NCBI RefSeq assembly: GCF_006874475.1
Contig: NZ_VIRM01000001.1
Location: 124,001 to 188,000 of the forward strand
Source: Microbispora hainanensis
Lineage (GTDB): Bacteria > Actinomycetota > Actinomycetes > Streptosporangiales > Streptosporangiaceae
Direction: 5' to 3'
DNA: 64,000 bases
A model generated the notes under the pieces. It ran no database searches. It had not been told where the DNA came from and saw nothing but the letters and a program-made list of their open reading frames with translations. Position numbers and translations under genes: made by a program. Of the stretch, positions 43,838 to 51,760 are shown in pieces. The first letter of the stretch is position 1. Each line of letters opens with the position of its first letter.

Positions 43838-44425
43838 TCACGGCAGGGGAGGCGGGGCGCTCAGCCCGGCCAGGGTGACGGCGACCAGGCGATGGATCGC
43901 GTCATGGCTGTCGGCCGCGCCGGCCGCGGTGAGGGCGTGCAGGCAGTAGTCGGCCAGTTCCCCGGCCGCCACGTCGTCACGGAGATCCCCGTCCTGCGCG
44001 GCCTCGGTGATCAGGTTCGCCACGAACTCCCGTAGCCGATGCCGCGCACGCCCGACGTGCTCACCGCGATGCAGCAGCGCGGCGAGCTCACCGCCGTGAT
44101 GACGCGCCGAGTGGTACTGGATCTCGGCGAAGGTTCGCAGCGCGGCCCGCAGGCGTACGATGGCCGGCTCGGCCGGGTCGGCCGCGGTGGTGAGCCGGTC
44201 GAGATGTTCGGTGATTTGGCGTTCGTGCCACGCGGTGAGGACGGCCTGGGCGTCGGGAAAGTACTTGTACAGCGTCGCGCGCCCGACACCGGCGCGTTCG
44301 GCTATCTGCGACATCGTCAGCGCGACCAGTCCGCGCTCGGCCACCAGCGCCGCCATGGCGTTCAGGGCGGCATCCCGAACCGCCGCGCGATGCGCGTCGA
44401 TCGTCTCGGTCCACAGCTTGGGCAC
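43838..44425 (-). CDS. TetR-family regulator
   Basis: The 195-residue protein has a clear HTH (MSQIAERAGVGRATLYKYFPDAQAVL) and a helical ligand domain containing HHGGELAALLHRGEH. The divergent gene encodes a DUF2218 membrane protein 212 bp away, which is its likely target. Inducer unknown. Confidence 0.9.
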   Translation of the reverse strand: MPKLWTETIDAHRAAVRDAALNAMAALVAERGLVALTMSQIAERAGVGRATLYKYFPDAQAVLTAWHERQITEHLDRLTTAADPAEPAIVRLRAALRTFAEIQYHSARHHGGELAALLHRGEHVGRARHRLREFVANLITEAAQDGDLRDDVAAGELADYCLHALTAAGAADSHDAIHRLVAVTLAGLSAPPPLP

Positions 44426-44485
44426 GCCCAGATCATACAGACCGTCCCCTTGCGCGACATTGCGTCATTGCCCTAGACACTATGT

Positions 44486-44500
44486 ATCGATAAATTCGAT
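44486..44500. promoter_or_regulatory. 15-bp palindrome in the TetR/DUF2218 gap
   Basis: atcgataaattcgat has perfect five-base arms around a taaat centre, between the divergent TetR and DUF2218 genes. A TetR operator is possible but the site is short. Confidence 0.35.
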
Positions 44501-44637
44501 CGCCCCGGACAACCGCCGGCGGCTGCCCCCAAGGAACGGACACCTCTGTCCACGTCGTCAACGACGAACAGGATCGCGTCGCCTGATTCCCGCCGTCGCG
44601 ACCGCCGCCGAATCCCTCCACCAGAGACGAGTCCCCG

Positions 44638-45252
44638 ATGCCGATCCTGAACGCTCGCTTCCAGACCGAACGGGCCGGGCGCTACCTCGCCCAGTTCTGC
44701 AAGCACGCGGCCGCCATGGGCGGCGGCGGCCACACCGCCCGGCTCCACCCGCACGGACCGGCCGCCCGCCGCGAGGTGCGGGTGACCGCCGAGTGGTCGG
44801 ACACCAGCGGAACCGTCACCTTCACCCCTTGGGGTGAATGCACGCTGACCGCCGACACCGGCGTCCTCGTGGTTCGAATCGACGCACCGGACGAGGAGGG
44901 CCTGGACCGGATACGCGACATCGTCACCCGCGACTTCGAGCGGTTCAGCCGTCGCGAGTCGCTGACCGTGGCCTGGCAGCGCCAGGAACCCCCAGACGCC
45001 TCCGTCAGCGGTGCGACCCCGGCCACGCCACGGCGGAGGTTTCCCCGGCCGCGCCTGCGGACCGTCCTCCTGGCGCCGGCCCTCCTCCTCGTCATCGGCC
45101 TGCACGTCCGCCTGGCAGGCACGGTCATAGCGGAATCACACTGGACCGCCGCTGCCGCCGACATCGTCATCGTGCTCGTCGTGGTGAAGATCGCACTGAT
45201 CACGTGGGCCCGCTTCCGCAAGCGCAGGTCACCGCACCGGTCGCATACCTAG
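44638..45252 (+). CDS. DUF2218 protein fused to a two-helix membrane tail
   Basis: The first 100 residues match DUF2218 (RAGRYLAQFCKHAAAMG; GECTLTADTGVLVVRIDAPDEEGLDRIRDIVTRDFERF in outline), a small family in which free-standing proteins are about 100 residues. Here it is extended by a Pro/Arg linker and two transmembrane helices (TVLLAPALLLVIGLHVRLAG; AADIVIVLVVVKIALITWARF), 204 residues in all. The fusion is unusual and places DUF2218 at the inner face of the membrane. Function of the family is unknown; siderophore or iron contexts are common but not seen here. Confidence 0.75.
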   Translation: MPILNARFQTERAGRYLAQFCKHAAAMGGGGHTARLHPHGPAARREVRVTAEWSDTSGTVTFTPWGECTLTADTGVLVVRIDAPDEEGLDRIRDIVTRDFERFSRRESLTVAWQRQEPPDASVSGATPATPRRRFPRPRLRTVLLAPALLLVIGLHVRLAGTVIAESHWTAAAADIVIVLVVVKIALITWARFRKRRSPHRSHT

Positions 45253-45280
45253 GGACGCCGCCCGACACGTGCCTACCGGC

Positions 45281-45724
45281 TCAGCACGAGGCGCGCAGTC
45301 CCACCTTCTTGATCAGCGGGTAGAGGCCGCGGTCGAACGTACCGTAGGCGAACCAGCGCTGCCGGTCACGGTGGTTGGGCAGGTTCTTGACGAACTTGGT
45401 GCTGTCGCCGGGGACCGGGTCGTCGTTGAAGACGGATCCGAGCACGGCCCCGTCGCGATCCTTGAGCGTCAGCCACATGAGCCAGGCGTCGTGGTCGTCA
45501 CCGCTGGTGACCACACCCTCGAATCTGGCCTTTCCATCCGAGGTCAGAACCAGCTTGGTCTGCTGGAACAGCGTGCAGTCGCCCCGGCGGATGTCGTGGT
45601 CCCAGACGAACGTCTTGGACGCGCTCGCGGACGCGCTGGCCGCTCCAGCGGCCGGCAGTGTCACACCCACGGCCAGGGTGGCGAGAACCGAGACCGCGCC
45701 CATCGTCCGGCGAATCCTGTTCAT
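45281..45724 (-). CDS. small secreted protein (DUF6294-like)
   Basis: The 147-residue product has a signal peptide (MNRIRRTMGAVSVLATLAVGVTLPAAGAASA) and a mature part of about 110 residues with two cysteines (RRGDCTLFQQTKL; GLRASC) and VVTSGDDHDAWLMWLTLKDRDGAVLG in outline. It resembles small exported actinobacterial proteins such as DUF6294, from memory. Role unknown. Confidence 0.6.
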   Translation of the reverse strand: MNRIRRTMGAVSVLATLAVGVTLPAAGAASASASASKTFVWDHDIRRGDCTLFQQTKLVLTSDGKARFEGVVTSGDDHDAWLMWLTLKDRDGAVLGSVFNDDPVPGDSTKFVKNLPNHRDRQRWFAYGTFDRGLYPLIKKVGLRASC

Positions 45725-45930
45725 GGAAATCTCGTCCTTCCTTTTCTTTTTCCGGTGATTCCGGTGATTCCTTCCGACGTTTAAAAAGATAAGGACGGAC
45801 GGGTTTGCGGGTCGATGATGGCAGCTTGAGGATCATGGGGGTGCCAGCACCCCTCCACGTTCCGGGATATCGCCGTTGCGCCACCGGCACGGCCTGCGCT
45901 CCCGGCGAAACTAATGCCTTGGTGAAGCGG

Positions 45931-46773
45931 CTACCATTCCTGCGCCCAGTGAGGGGAGGGCGCCGGGGCCGGGGTGAGGTCGCGCAGGTCCTGGGACCAG
46001 AGCGCCGTCCACGAGCCCGCTTGCCGATCGATGATCGTCACGAGGCCGTCGCGGGTGGCCATGAGCAGCCGTCCCTCGCTGTCCCAATCGGCCCAGACGG
46101 CCTCGGGCAGCGGCGTGAAAGTACCGTCGGCCTCCTTTCGCAGATAACTCACCTGAACGCCCTCGATGCCGTGCCGCTGAAAGTCGGTGCCGGTGTGGGC
46201 CAATACCAGGGCGTGGTCGTCGCCCGGGCGGATGCGCTCGATGAGCACGGCTTGGCGTAATTCCAGGGGCAGCCGCTTGACTGCTTCCTGGGACAGGGGC
46301 CGCCAGCCGCGATTTAACTCGTTCTGCAGGTCCCGGCGCACCCAGTCGCGGTCGAGATCCCGCACCGTCACACGATAGGGATAGCTGCCGTGGAAGGGCT
46401 TCTTGTTCATCGAAGCGGAGATCGTCAGGCTGTTGTCCGGAGCGAATTCGCAGCCGCCGGTCCACGTGCCGTACGTGTGCCAAGCCGTGAGCGCGGTCAG
46501 CCACGGCGTTTTGGACACCGCGAAATAGGTGTTCCACGGCGACTGCCCGTGCCCGAGCGCGAAGTAACCGAGAAGCGTGCCGTCGGGCGAAACAGCACAC
46601 CGACGTGGATAAAGAGTTCCCCGGAGCCAGGCGCCGGGCGTCACCTCGCAACGGAGGAGATCCCATTTCATCAGGTGCCACCAGTCGGCCGGACCTCGGC
46701 GCATGATCAGCGCGACGGGTGCGGCGGTGGCGGGAAGCACGTAGAGACGGGAGGGCGGCGCAGGGACGGTCAT
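45931..46773 (-). CDS. hypothetical protein, WD-like fold possible
   Basis: The 280-residue product reads like a beta-propeller-type cytosolic protein (RRCAVSPDGTLLGYFALGHG; CEFAPDNSLTISASMNKKP; WADWDSEGRLLMATRDGLVTIID), but no family is recognised. ATG 46773 is preceded by ggag seven bases upstream. GC content is lower than in the core genes, in keeping with the accessory patch that follows. Confidence 0.6.
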   Translation of the reverse strand: MTVPAPPSRLYVLPATAAPVALIMRRGPADWWHLMKWDLLRCEVTPGAWLRGTLYPRRCAVSPDGTLLGYFALGHGQSPWNTYFAVSKTPWLTALTAWHTYGTWTGGCEFAPDNSLTISASMNKKPFHGSYPYRVTVRDLDRDWVRRDLQNELNRGWRPLSQEAVKRLPLELRQAVLIERIRPGDDHALVLAHTGTDFQRHGIEGVQVSYLRKEADGTFTPLPEAVWADWDSEGRLLMATRDGLVTIIDRQAGSWTALWSQDLRDLTPAPAPSPHWAQEW

Positions 46774-47104
46774 CGGCGGCTCCACGTGGAGGTGGATCTC
46801 GACGTTAGCCCGCCGACACCCCGAACGCGAGAGGTTCTGTTCGCCCCAGCGCGCCCGGCGTCGCGCGGCGGACACGGCACCGTGGAAGGTGCCATGCCCG
46901 CCCGCATGCCCTGGTTGTGCTCGTGAGTAACCTCGTCGGCGGCACGCCACGCGCACCATGTCCCGACATCGTCGTCAAGCTCCTCGCGCGGCGAAACCCG
47001 CAGCTGGCGATGCTGCTCCCTGAGCTGGGCCGCACAAGGCTCGTCGATAGCAGACAGAAAGGCCCGCACCCCCGTGCGAGAGCGGAAGGCGTTCGTCGTG
47101 GCAG
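46774..47104. other. intergenic stretch of the accessory patch
   Basis: No supported gene. A leftward frame at 46770-47069 (MRAFLSAIDEPCAAQLREQH...) has protein-like composition in its first 50 codons but no ribosome-binding site, and it overlaps the next gene's promoter; it may be a fragment. Confidence 0.35.
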
Positions 47105-47226
47105 ATCTTCAGCATTGGGGAGGTCGTGGTGGCGATGGCGACGTCGGGGGATAGATCCGGGCCTAGGGGAACCCGCAAAGTCACCGATTTGCCCGCACGA
47201 ATGGGCTGTCCGCGGAGTCCGGCACG
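47105..47226 (-). pseudogene. decayed PASTA/linker copy downstream of the caspase gene
   Basis: Just past the caspase stop, 47157-47220 aligns with the functional PASTA-coding DNA at about 47640-47712: both share gggcc(c/t)agggga, cgcaa-gtcaccga and gctgtccgc. One leftward frame still gives VTLRVPLGPDLSP, against VTLRVSLGPSLSS in the intact protein, but the stretch has stops and frameshifts. It is the relic of an extra PASTA repeat or of a second such gene. Confidence 0.6.
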
Positions 47227-48942
47227 CTAGTTACCGAATGGGTTGTCCCCCTGCGGCTGATCGGTCGGCAGGTCCGTGGGCGGTTCCTGCGAGGGGCCGC
47301 TGGAGACGGTCAGCATGATTGTGTCGTCCGTCTCGAGCTTGGCCCCCGGCTGCGGAAACTGGTCGATCACGCTGCCCTGCGGGACGACGTCGCTCGACTG
47401 CATGGTAGACCTGACCTTGAAACCAGCGGCCAGTAGCCTATCCCGCGCGTTCGCCAGCGTGAGACCCATCACGGAAGGCACTTCCACAGTAGGCCTGGGT
47501 GTGTTCTTCGTCCTTGGGGGGGTCTGTCGTGGCGATGACGACGGCGGCCGCGATGATGAAGGCGACTGCGAGGGCGACCGCGATGATGACGGCGACTGCG
47601 AGGGCGACCGCGATGACGACGGCGACGGCGCCGACGACAAGCTTGGGCCCAGGGACACTCGCAATGTCACCGAGTCGCCTGTGTAAATGAGCTGTCCGCT
47701 GGCGGGGTCCGTGTCGATAACGATGCCGGCGGGGATCGTATCGCTGTTCTCCTCGACCAGTATCGGGGTCACATCGAGACGGGTCAGCTGACTGATCGCG
47801 GCCTTCTTGGCCAATCCGCTTAGTGAGGGTACTAGGGCCGCGGGCGGATCGTGTCGGGCCAAGTTGGTCGCGAGTAGGTAGCCCACCACCACTGCGGTGA
47901 TCGCGCCCGCAACCGCGATGATTCCTAGCACGCTTTTACGTCGGCCGGATGTCTTCTTACGAGGCCGAATTGGAGGCATCGGGAGCACAGGCGGCGCGGC
48001 CGCGGTTGGCTTAGGCTCCGTCAACTCGTGCCTCGTCGACGCGGGTGCTGTCGACAGGGGCGCCGCTGGAGGAACGGGTGTATTGGCCACCAGCCGGAAA
48101 GGCCGGGTTCCCTTGGCTGACTCATCTTCGGCGTCGTCTTGTCCGGAGTCTGTACTGACGGAAGCTGCGGGTTGCGCGTTGGGTGCCCATCGGGGGTTAC
48201 GAGCAATGATCAGCTCGCCTCGCACTGTGCTGATCTTTTCGGGGGTTTGGTGCGGTGTGATCTGACGAACGTGATCGAATAGGTAGTCGTACAATTCGTC
48301 CACCGACACGATGCCGTCGTTGTCGACATCGGCCTTGCCCGTGCGAAGCCCTTCGACCAGCACTCCTGTGAACACGGATGGTCGCCCGGCGCCGCTCAGG
48401 AGTCTAGTGTCGGATTCATACGCATATTCCAGGGCGGTGGACGCGCTAATCACCACGCGGCCGCGTCCCTGAAACCGATCCAGACCCATACGGTCGGACG
48501 ACCGGGGGGTGAGGTTCTGAGGGAACGCTCCACTGTAACAACAATCCAACAGCAGGACTATTTTATGGGACCTGCTGCGGTCGATCTGCTCGTTCACGAA
48601 CGCCGCGGAAAGACCGGTGGCTGCCAGCCGGTCAAGCCGGGTCGATGACATGGCGAAGTAGAGGCGGCCCGACTCATCCTTAACACCGTGACAGGAAAGG
48701 TGCATCACAAGAAGATCGTCGGGCCGGCGGTCGGCGAAGAACCCCTCGATCTCCTCCGCCACCTCATAGGCGGGCCGGTTGAATAGTTGGCGGGTGGAGA
48801 AGCCGCCGATTCTTGGATCCGACAGGACGTCGGACAGTTCGCGACCGTCGTGCGTCGGAGATCTCAACTGTCCCAGCGCCTTATCGGCGTAGGTATCCGC
48901 CCCCACAATAAGCGCGTAAGAACCAGGCTCAGGACTTGGCAT
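47227..48942 (-). CDS. membrane-anchored caspase-like protease with PASTA domains
   Basis: The 571-residue protein has a cytosolic caspase/metacaspase (peptidase C14) domain at about 1-250 with catalytic His85 (LSCHG) and Cys135 (LDCCYSG), and an acidic DVDNDGIVSVDELYDYL segment typical of these bacterial caspases. A Pro/Thr-rich linker, a basic stop-transfer (RPRKKTSGRRKS), one transmembrane helix (about 337-359) and two PASTA domains (about 371-433 and 487-549) follow, separated by a Ser-Pro-Arg repeat linker. Topology by the positive-inside rule puts the protease inside and PASTA outside, where PASTA domains of PknB kinases and PBPs bind muropeptides. The start overlaps the EACC1 gene by 14 bp. 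Confidence 0.9.
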   Translation of the reverse strand: MPSPEPGSYALIVGADTYADKALGQLRSPTHDGRELSDVLSDPRIGGFSTRQLFNRPAYEVAEEIEGFFADRRPDDLLVMHLSCHGVKDESGRLYFAMSSTRLDRLAATGLSAAFVNEQIDRSRSHKIVLLLDCCYSGAFPQNLTPRSSDRMGLDRFQGRGRVVISASTALEYAYESDTRLLSGAGRPSVFTGVLVEGLRTGKADVDNDGIVSVDELYDYLFDHVRQITPHQTPEKISTVRGELIIARNPRWAPNAQPAASVSTDSGQDDAEDESAKGTRPFRLVANTPVPPAAPLSTAPASTRHELTEPKPTAAAPPVLPMPPIRPRKKTSGRRKSVLGIIAVAGAITAVVVGYLLATNLARHDPPAALVPSLSGLAKKAAISQLTRLDVTPILVEENSDTIPAGIVIDTDPASGQLIYTGDSVTLRVSLGPSLSSAPSPSSSRSPSQSPSSSRSPSQSPSSSRPPSSSPRQTPPRTKNTPRPTVEVPSVMGLTLANARDRLLAAGFKVRSTMQSSDVVPQGSVIDQFPQPGAKLETDDTIMLTVSSGPSQEPPTDLPTDQPQGDNPFGN

Positions 48943-49327
48943 GACGCTCGATCCAATGATCGATCAGCCTACGCTGGTCCTCCCGGGAGACGCCGGTGAC
49001 CTCCAGGACGTCCTTGCCAAGCTGGACCTTCACCGAACGCCCCTGGCCTCGGCCTGCCCACGCCCGGATCATGTCGATCACGCCCGTCACTCCGGCGGGC
49101 TCGATAAGGCTGACGAGCATCACGCCAATGGCGCCGACGTCAACACCTTTCGCGCCTTCGGGTGGAGCGCTCGGAACCGCGTCTACCGAAATAATATCGA
49201 GCTGCAGAAGGTCTCGACGCAGGAGGATGGCGGCTTGGGCGACCTCTTCCGGTAACCCCCATGGCCCTAGACCGATCTCAATCCGAATCGAGACAGACCC
49301 GTTGGATCGAGCCCTACGTTCTTCCAC
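48929..49327 (-). CDS. EACC1 (effector-associated constant component) protein
   Basis: The 132-residue protein matches the EACC1 family described for actinobacterial conflict systems: a small N-terminal strand-helix region (RRDLLQLDIISVDAVPSAPPEGAKGVDVGAIG in outline), a hydrophobic glide and the closing VKVQLGKDVLEVTGVSREDQRRLIDHWIERH. EACC1 genes sit directly before an effector, often a caspase or trypsin-like protease, and are thought to hold or deliver it. Here the caspase gene overlaps by 14 bp, so the two are one translational unit. The hydrophobic middle may insert in or dock at the membrane; that is inference. Confidence 0.85.
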   Translation of the reverse strand: MEERRARSNGSVSIRIEIGLGPWGLPEEVAQAAILLRRDLLQLDIISVDAVPSAPPEGAKGVDVGAIGVMLVSLIEPAGVTGVIDMIRAWAGRGQGRSVKVQLGKDVLEVTGVSREDQRRLIDHWIERHAKS

Positions 49328-49389
49328 GGTGCAAGACTCCTCAACGGGGTGCCTGAAAGGCTATTAAGGAAGTTTGTCTCCGAGCATAA

Positions 49390-49611
49390 CTAGTGGCATG
49401 CTCGAGCGCCAGATGGTGACAAGTTATGTCGGCTTTTACCACTTGGCCGAGTAGAGGGGGTTGGGTGCGTTCGCGGCGTGAGATGGCCTGGTGAGCTGCT
49501 GGGTTGGGGACATTCAGCGACTTGGTGACGGTATGTGAAATCGGCAGGTCGGTTGGCGGGTGTGTCCGTGGCCATGTAACAGTAGCCGCAGGTGGCGAGT
49601 TTTAGTCCCAC
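49390..49611 (-). CDS. possible small CxxC protein upstream of EACC1
   Basis: A GTG-started frame of 73 codons on the same strand as EACC1, ending 62 bp before it. It has [14 protein letters not shown] and a later HQVAEC, so three or four cysteines and a histidine could form a zinc knuckle like those in small mobile-element proteins. The second half is Pro/Ser-rich noise and the ribosome-binding site is badly spaced. It is either a third component of the operon or chance. Confidence 0.3.
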   Translation of the reverse strand: MGLKLATCGYCYMATDTPANRPADFTYRHQVAECPQPSSSPGHLTPRTHPTPSTRPSGKSRHNLSPSGARACH

Positions 49612-49721
49612 TCCTGTTCTGCGCGTCCGCGTCTCATGGGGAGGGTGTGCCCCTGAACGATGATCGTGACGATGTCAGCCATTCACAAGATCACCGCTCA
49701 GGGAGTCTGCCCGGCCATGAA

Positions 49722-49924
49722 ATCTTCGCCGGCAAGATTTCGGCCAAGCGGCTGCTGCCGCTGGCTCAGGCCGGGGGTGCGGGGTCGGCGCGGAACTTCC
49801 GCCGCATGGTCGCCCAGATTAAGAGGGACTTGCGGCGTGACAACTACCGGGGGTGGCGTTCGTGGACGACGGCCATTCGGCGGACGACGCGGTCGCTGAC
49901 TATGTCTGTGGAGAGGTCGAGTAG
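49722..49924 (+). pseudogene. IS21-family transposase (IstA-like) remnant
   Basis: An internal fragment without start reads [40 protein letters not shown] (49729-49857), as in IstA-like transposases just before the TPGEYLVVDW segment, which is missing. After a frame change another short coding-like run ([16 protein letters not shown]) ends at the TAG at 49922. No terminal inverted repeats or second gene (IstB) remain. It marks past mobile-element activity next to tRNA-Pro. Confidence 0.65.
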
Positions 49925-49985
49925 GAGGCCAGGGCCAAACGGACCTTCGGACCCAACGCACGGCTTAGTCGCTCAGCAATGCGGA

Positions 49986-50014
49986 AGGCCGGTTCCGATC
50001 TTCGGAACCGGCCT
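49986..50014. terminator. hairpin terminator of tRNA-Pro
   Basis: A perfect 13-bp stem (aggccggttccga and complement) with a three-base loop lies 17 bp beyond the 3' end of the leftward tRNA gene. Confidence 0.8.
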
Positions 50015-50030
50015 CTCAGCTGGTACTACA

Positions 50031-50107
50031 TGGTCGGGGTGGCGGGATTTGAACCCACGGCCTCTTCGTCCCGAACGAAGCGCGCTGCCAAGCTGCGCTA
50101 CACCCCG
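50031..50107 (-). tRNA. tRNA-Pro (anticodon CGG), CCA encoded
   Basis: Read on the minus strand the 77-nt gene folds as a cloverleaf: acceptor CGGGGTG pairs with CACCCCG, D-arm GCGC-AGCTTGGCA-GCGC, anticodon stem CTTCG/CGAAG with loop TTCGGGA (anticodon CGG), T-arm GTGGGTTCAAATCCCGC, discriminator A, then CCA in the genome. The anticodon CGG reads proline codon CCG, a heavily used codon at this GC content. Confidence 0.95.
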
Positions 50108-50142
50108 GTCGCTTGGACTTTTCGTCCTGCGCCTCGGCAAGT

Positions 50143-51075
50143 CTAGCGGACTTTGCGGCTGCTTGTGTCATCCGGCGCGACGGGACGGCGGGGGACGAGC
50201 GTCAGCAGGGTCGCCTCGGGCGGGCAGGCGAATCGCGCGGGCGCGTACGGCGAGGTGCCGAGCCCGGCAGAGACGTGCAGCCAGGAGCTCTCGTGCCTGC
50301 TCAGCCCCTTGACGCGGGCGCGGTCGATGCCGCAGTTGGTCACCAGCGCGCCGTAGAAGGGGATGCAGAGCTGTCCGCCGTGGGTGTGCCCGGCCAGCAG
50401 CAACTGATATCCGTCCTGGGCGAACCGCGACATGTTGCGCGGCTCGGGCGAGTGCATGACGCCGAGCCGCAGGTCGGCGTCCACCGGGGCCTGGCCCGCG
50501 ATCTCGTCGTACCGGTCCCTGTCGATGTGGGAGTCGTGGATGCCGCCCACGTGGACGTCGAGGTCGGCCACCTTGAGGCGGGCCGTCGTGTTGTTCATGT
50601 CCAGCCAGCCGGCCTCCCGCATCGCGGCGCCCAGCTCGGCCCACGGCAGGTTCGGCACGTGCTGCCGGGAGTCTCCCTTAGACGTACGCCACAGGTAGCG
50701 GGCGGGGTTCTTCGGCCGGGGGGCGTAGAGGTCGTTGGAGCCGTAGACGAACAGGCCCGGCCGGTCGAGCAGGGGCTCCACGGCGTACATGTACGACTCG
50801 ACCGCGTCGGGGTGTGCCAGCGTGTCGCCGGTGTTGACGACGAGGTCGGGGTTGAGCGAGGCCAGCGAACGCACCCACGAGATCAGCCGGTGGCGCCGGG
50901 GCGTGAGGTGCAGGTCGGAGATCTGCAGGATCCGGACCGGCCGCTGGCCCGGAGCCAGGACGGGGACGTCGAACCGGCGCAGCCGGAACCAGTTTCGTTC
51001 GATCACCGAGGCGTAGCCGACTCCGGCAATGCCGAGGCCGAGCACGGACAGGGGAATCGCGGCTGCTTTCCTCAC
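50143..51075 (-). CDS. metallophosphoesterase
   Basis: The 310-residue protein has one N-terminal hydrophobic helix ([21 protein letters not shown]) and a calcineurin-type fold with [27 protein letters not shown] and [12 protein letters not shown], which supply the two-metal site. The usual GNHD motif reads GSND, so the catalytic His is replaced by Asn-Asp context, which is worth noting. Start GTG 51075 puts the hydrophobic helix first. It lies upstream of a YqeY gene divergently. Confidence 0.88.
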   Translation of the reverse strand: MRKAAAIPLSVLGLGIAGVGYASVIERNWFRLRRFDVPVLAPGQRPVRILQISDLHLTPRRHRLISWVRSLASLNPDLVVNTGDTLAHPDAVESYMYAVEPLLDRPGLFVYGSNDLYAPRPKNPARYLWRTSKGDSRQHVPNLPWAELGAAMREAGWLDMNNTTARLKVADLDVHVGGIHDSHIDRDRYDEIAGQAPVDADLRLGVMHSPEPRNMSRFAQDGYQLLLAGHTHGGQLCIPFYGALVTNCGIDRARVKGLSRHESSWLHVSAGLGTSPYAPARFACPPEATLLTLVPRRPVAPDDTSSRKVR

Positions 51076-51155
51076 ACAGCCATGATGCCCGACGTACGGC
51101 CCGCCTCCCGCATAACCTGGCGAAGACGGGAGCCCGAGCACGGCAAGATGGACGC

Positions 51156-51611
51156 ATGAGTGCGTTGAAGGACAAGCTGAAGGCCGACCTCGCGGCCTCG
51201 ATGAAGGCCCGTAACGAGGTTCGGGTCCGGACCATCCGGATGGCTCTGGCCGCCGTCAACGTCGAGGAGGTCGCCGGCAAGGAGGCCCGCGAGCTCTCCG
51301 ACGACGAGGTGATCAAGGTGCTGACCCGCGAGGCCAAGAAGCGCCGGGAGGCCTCGGAGGCGTTCGCGGGCGCCGGGCGGGCCGAGCAGGCCCAGGCGGA
51401 GCTGGACGAGCAGGCGGTGCTGGAGGAGTACCTTCCCGCCCAGCTCGGCGACGACGAGCTGAACGCGCTCGTCGACGCGGCGATCGCCGAGAGCGGCGCG
51501 GAGGGCCCCAAGGCCATGGGTCAGGTCATGAAGATCCTGAACCCGAAGGTCGCGGGCCGCGCCGAGGGCGGCCGGGTCGCCCAGGCCGTACGCGCCCGCC
51601 TGTCCGCCTGA
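51156..51611 (+). CDS. GatB/YqeY-domain protein
   Basis: The 151-residue product is a full-length YqeY (MSALKDKLKADLAASMKARNEVRVRTIRMALAAV; VLEEYLPAQL; GPKAMGQVMKILNPKVAGRAEGGRVAQAVR in outline). The domain equals the tRNA-binding tail of GatB; stand-alone versions are thought to bind tRNA. No RBS is obvious. A hairpin follows downstream. Confidence 0.92.
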   Translation: MSALKDKLKADLAASMKARNEVRVRTIRMALAAVNVEEVAGKEARELSDDEVIKVLTREAKKRREASEAFAGAGRAEQAQAELDEQAVLEEYLPAQLGDDELNALVDAAIAESGAEGPKAMGQVMKILNPKVAGRAEGGRVAQAVRARLSA

Positions 51612-51716
51612 AGGCCCGAGATCAGTCCGAGGGCGTCCGAGAACAGCCTGAGGGCCTGAGAACTTCGCCCGAGCGCCGAGGCGAGGACTTCGCCTCTCGG
51701 CCGAGGCTGAAGCGCC

Positions 51717-51751
51717 GATGGGCCGCTCCCCGGTGAGAGGAGCGGCCCATC
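51717..51751. terminator. bidirectional hairpin terminator
   Basis: A perfect 13-bp stem (gatgggccgctcc and complement) with a nine-base loop separates the convergent YqeY and PBP genes. Confidence 0.85.
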
Positions 51752-51760
51752 AGGGGAAGA

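Noticed and set aside
46917-47318. Rightward 133-codon frame across the accessory gap
   Set aside because: Arg-rich translation, no ribosome-binding site, antisense to the decayed PASTA copy and the caspase 3' end.
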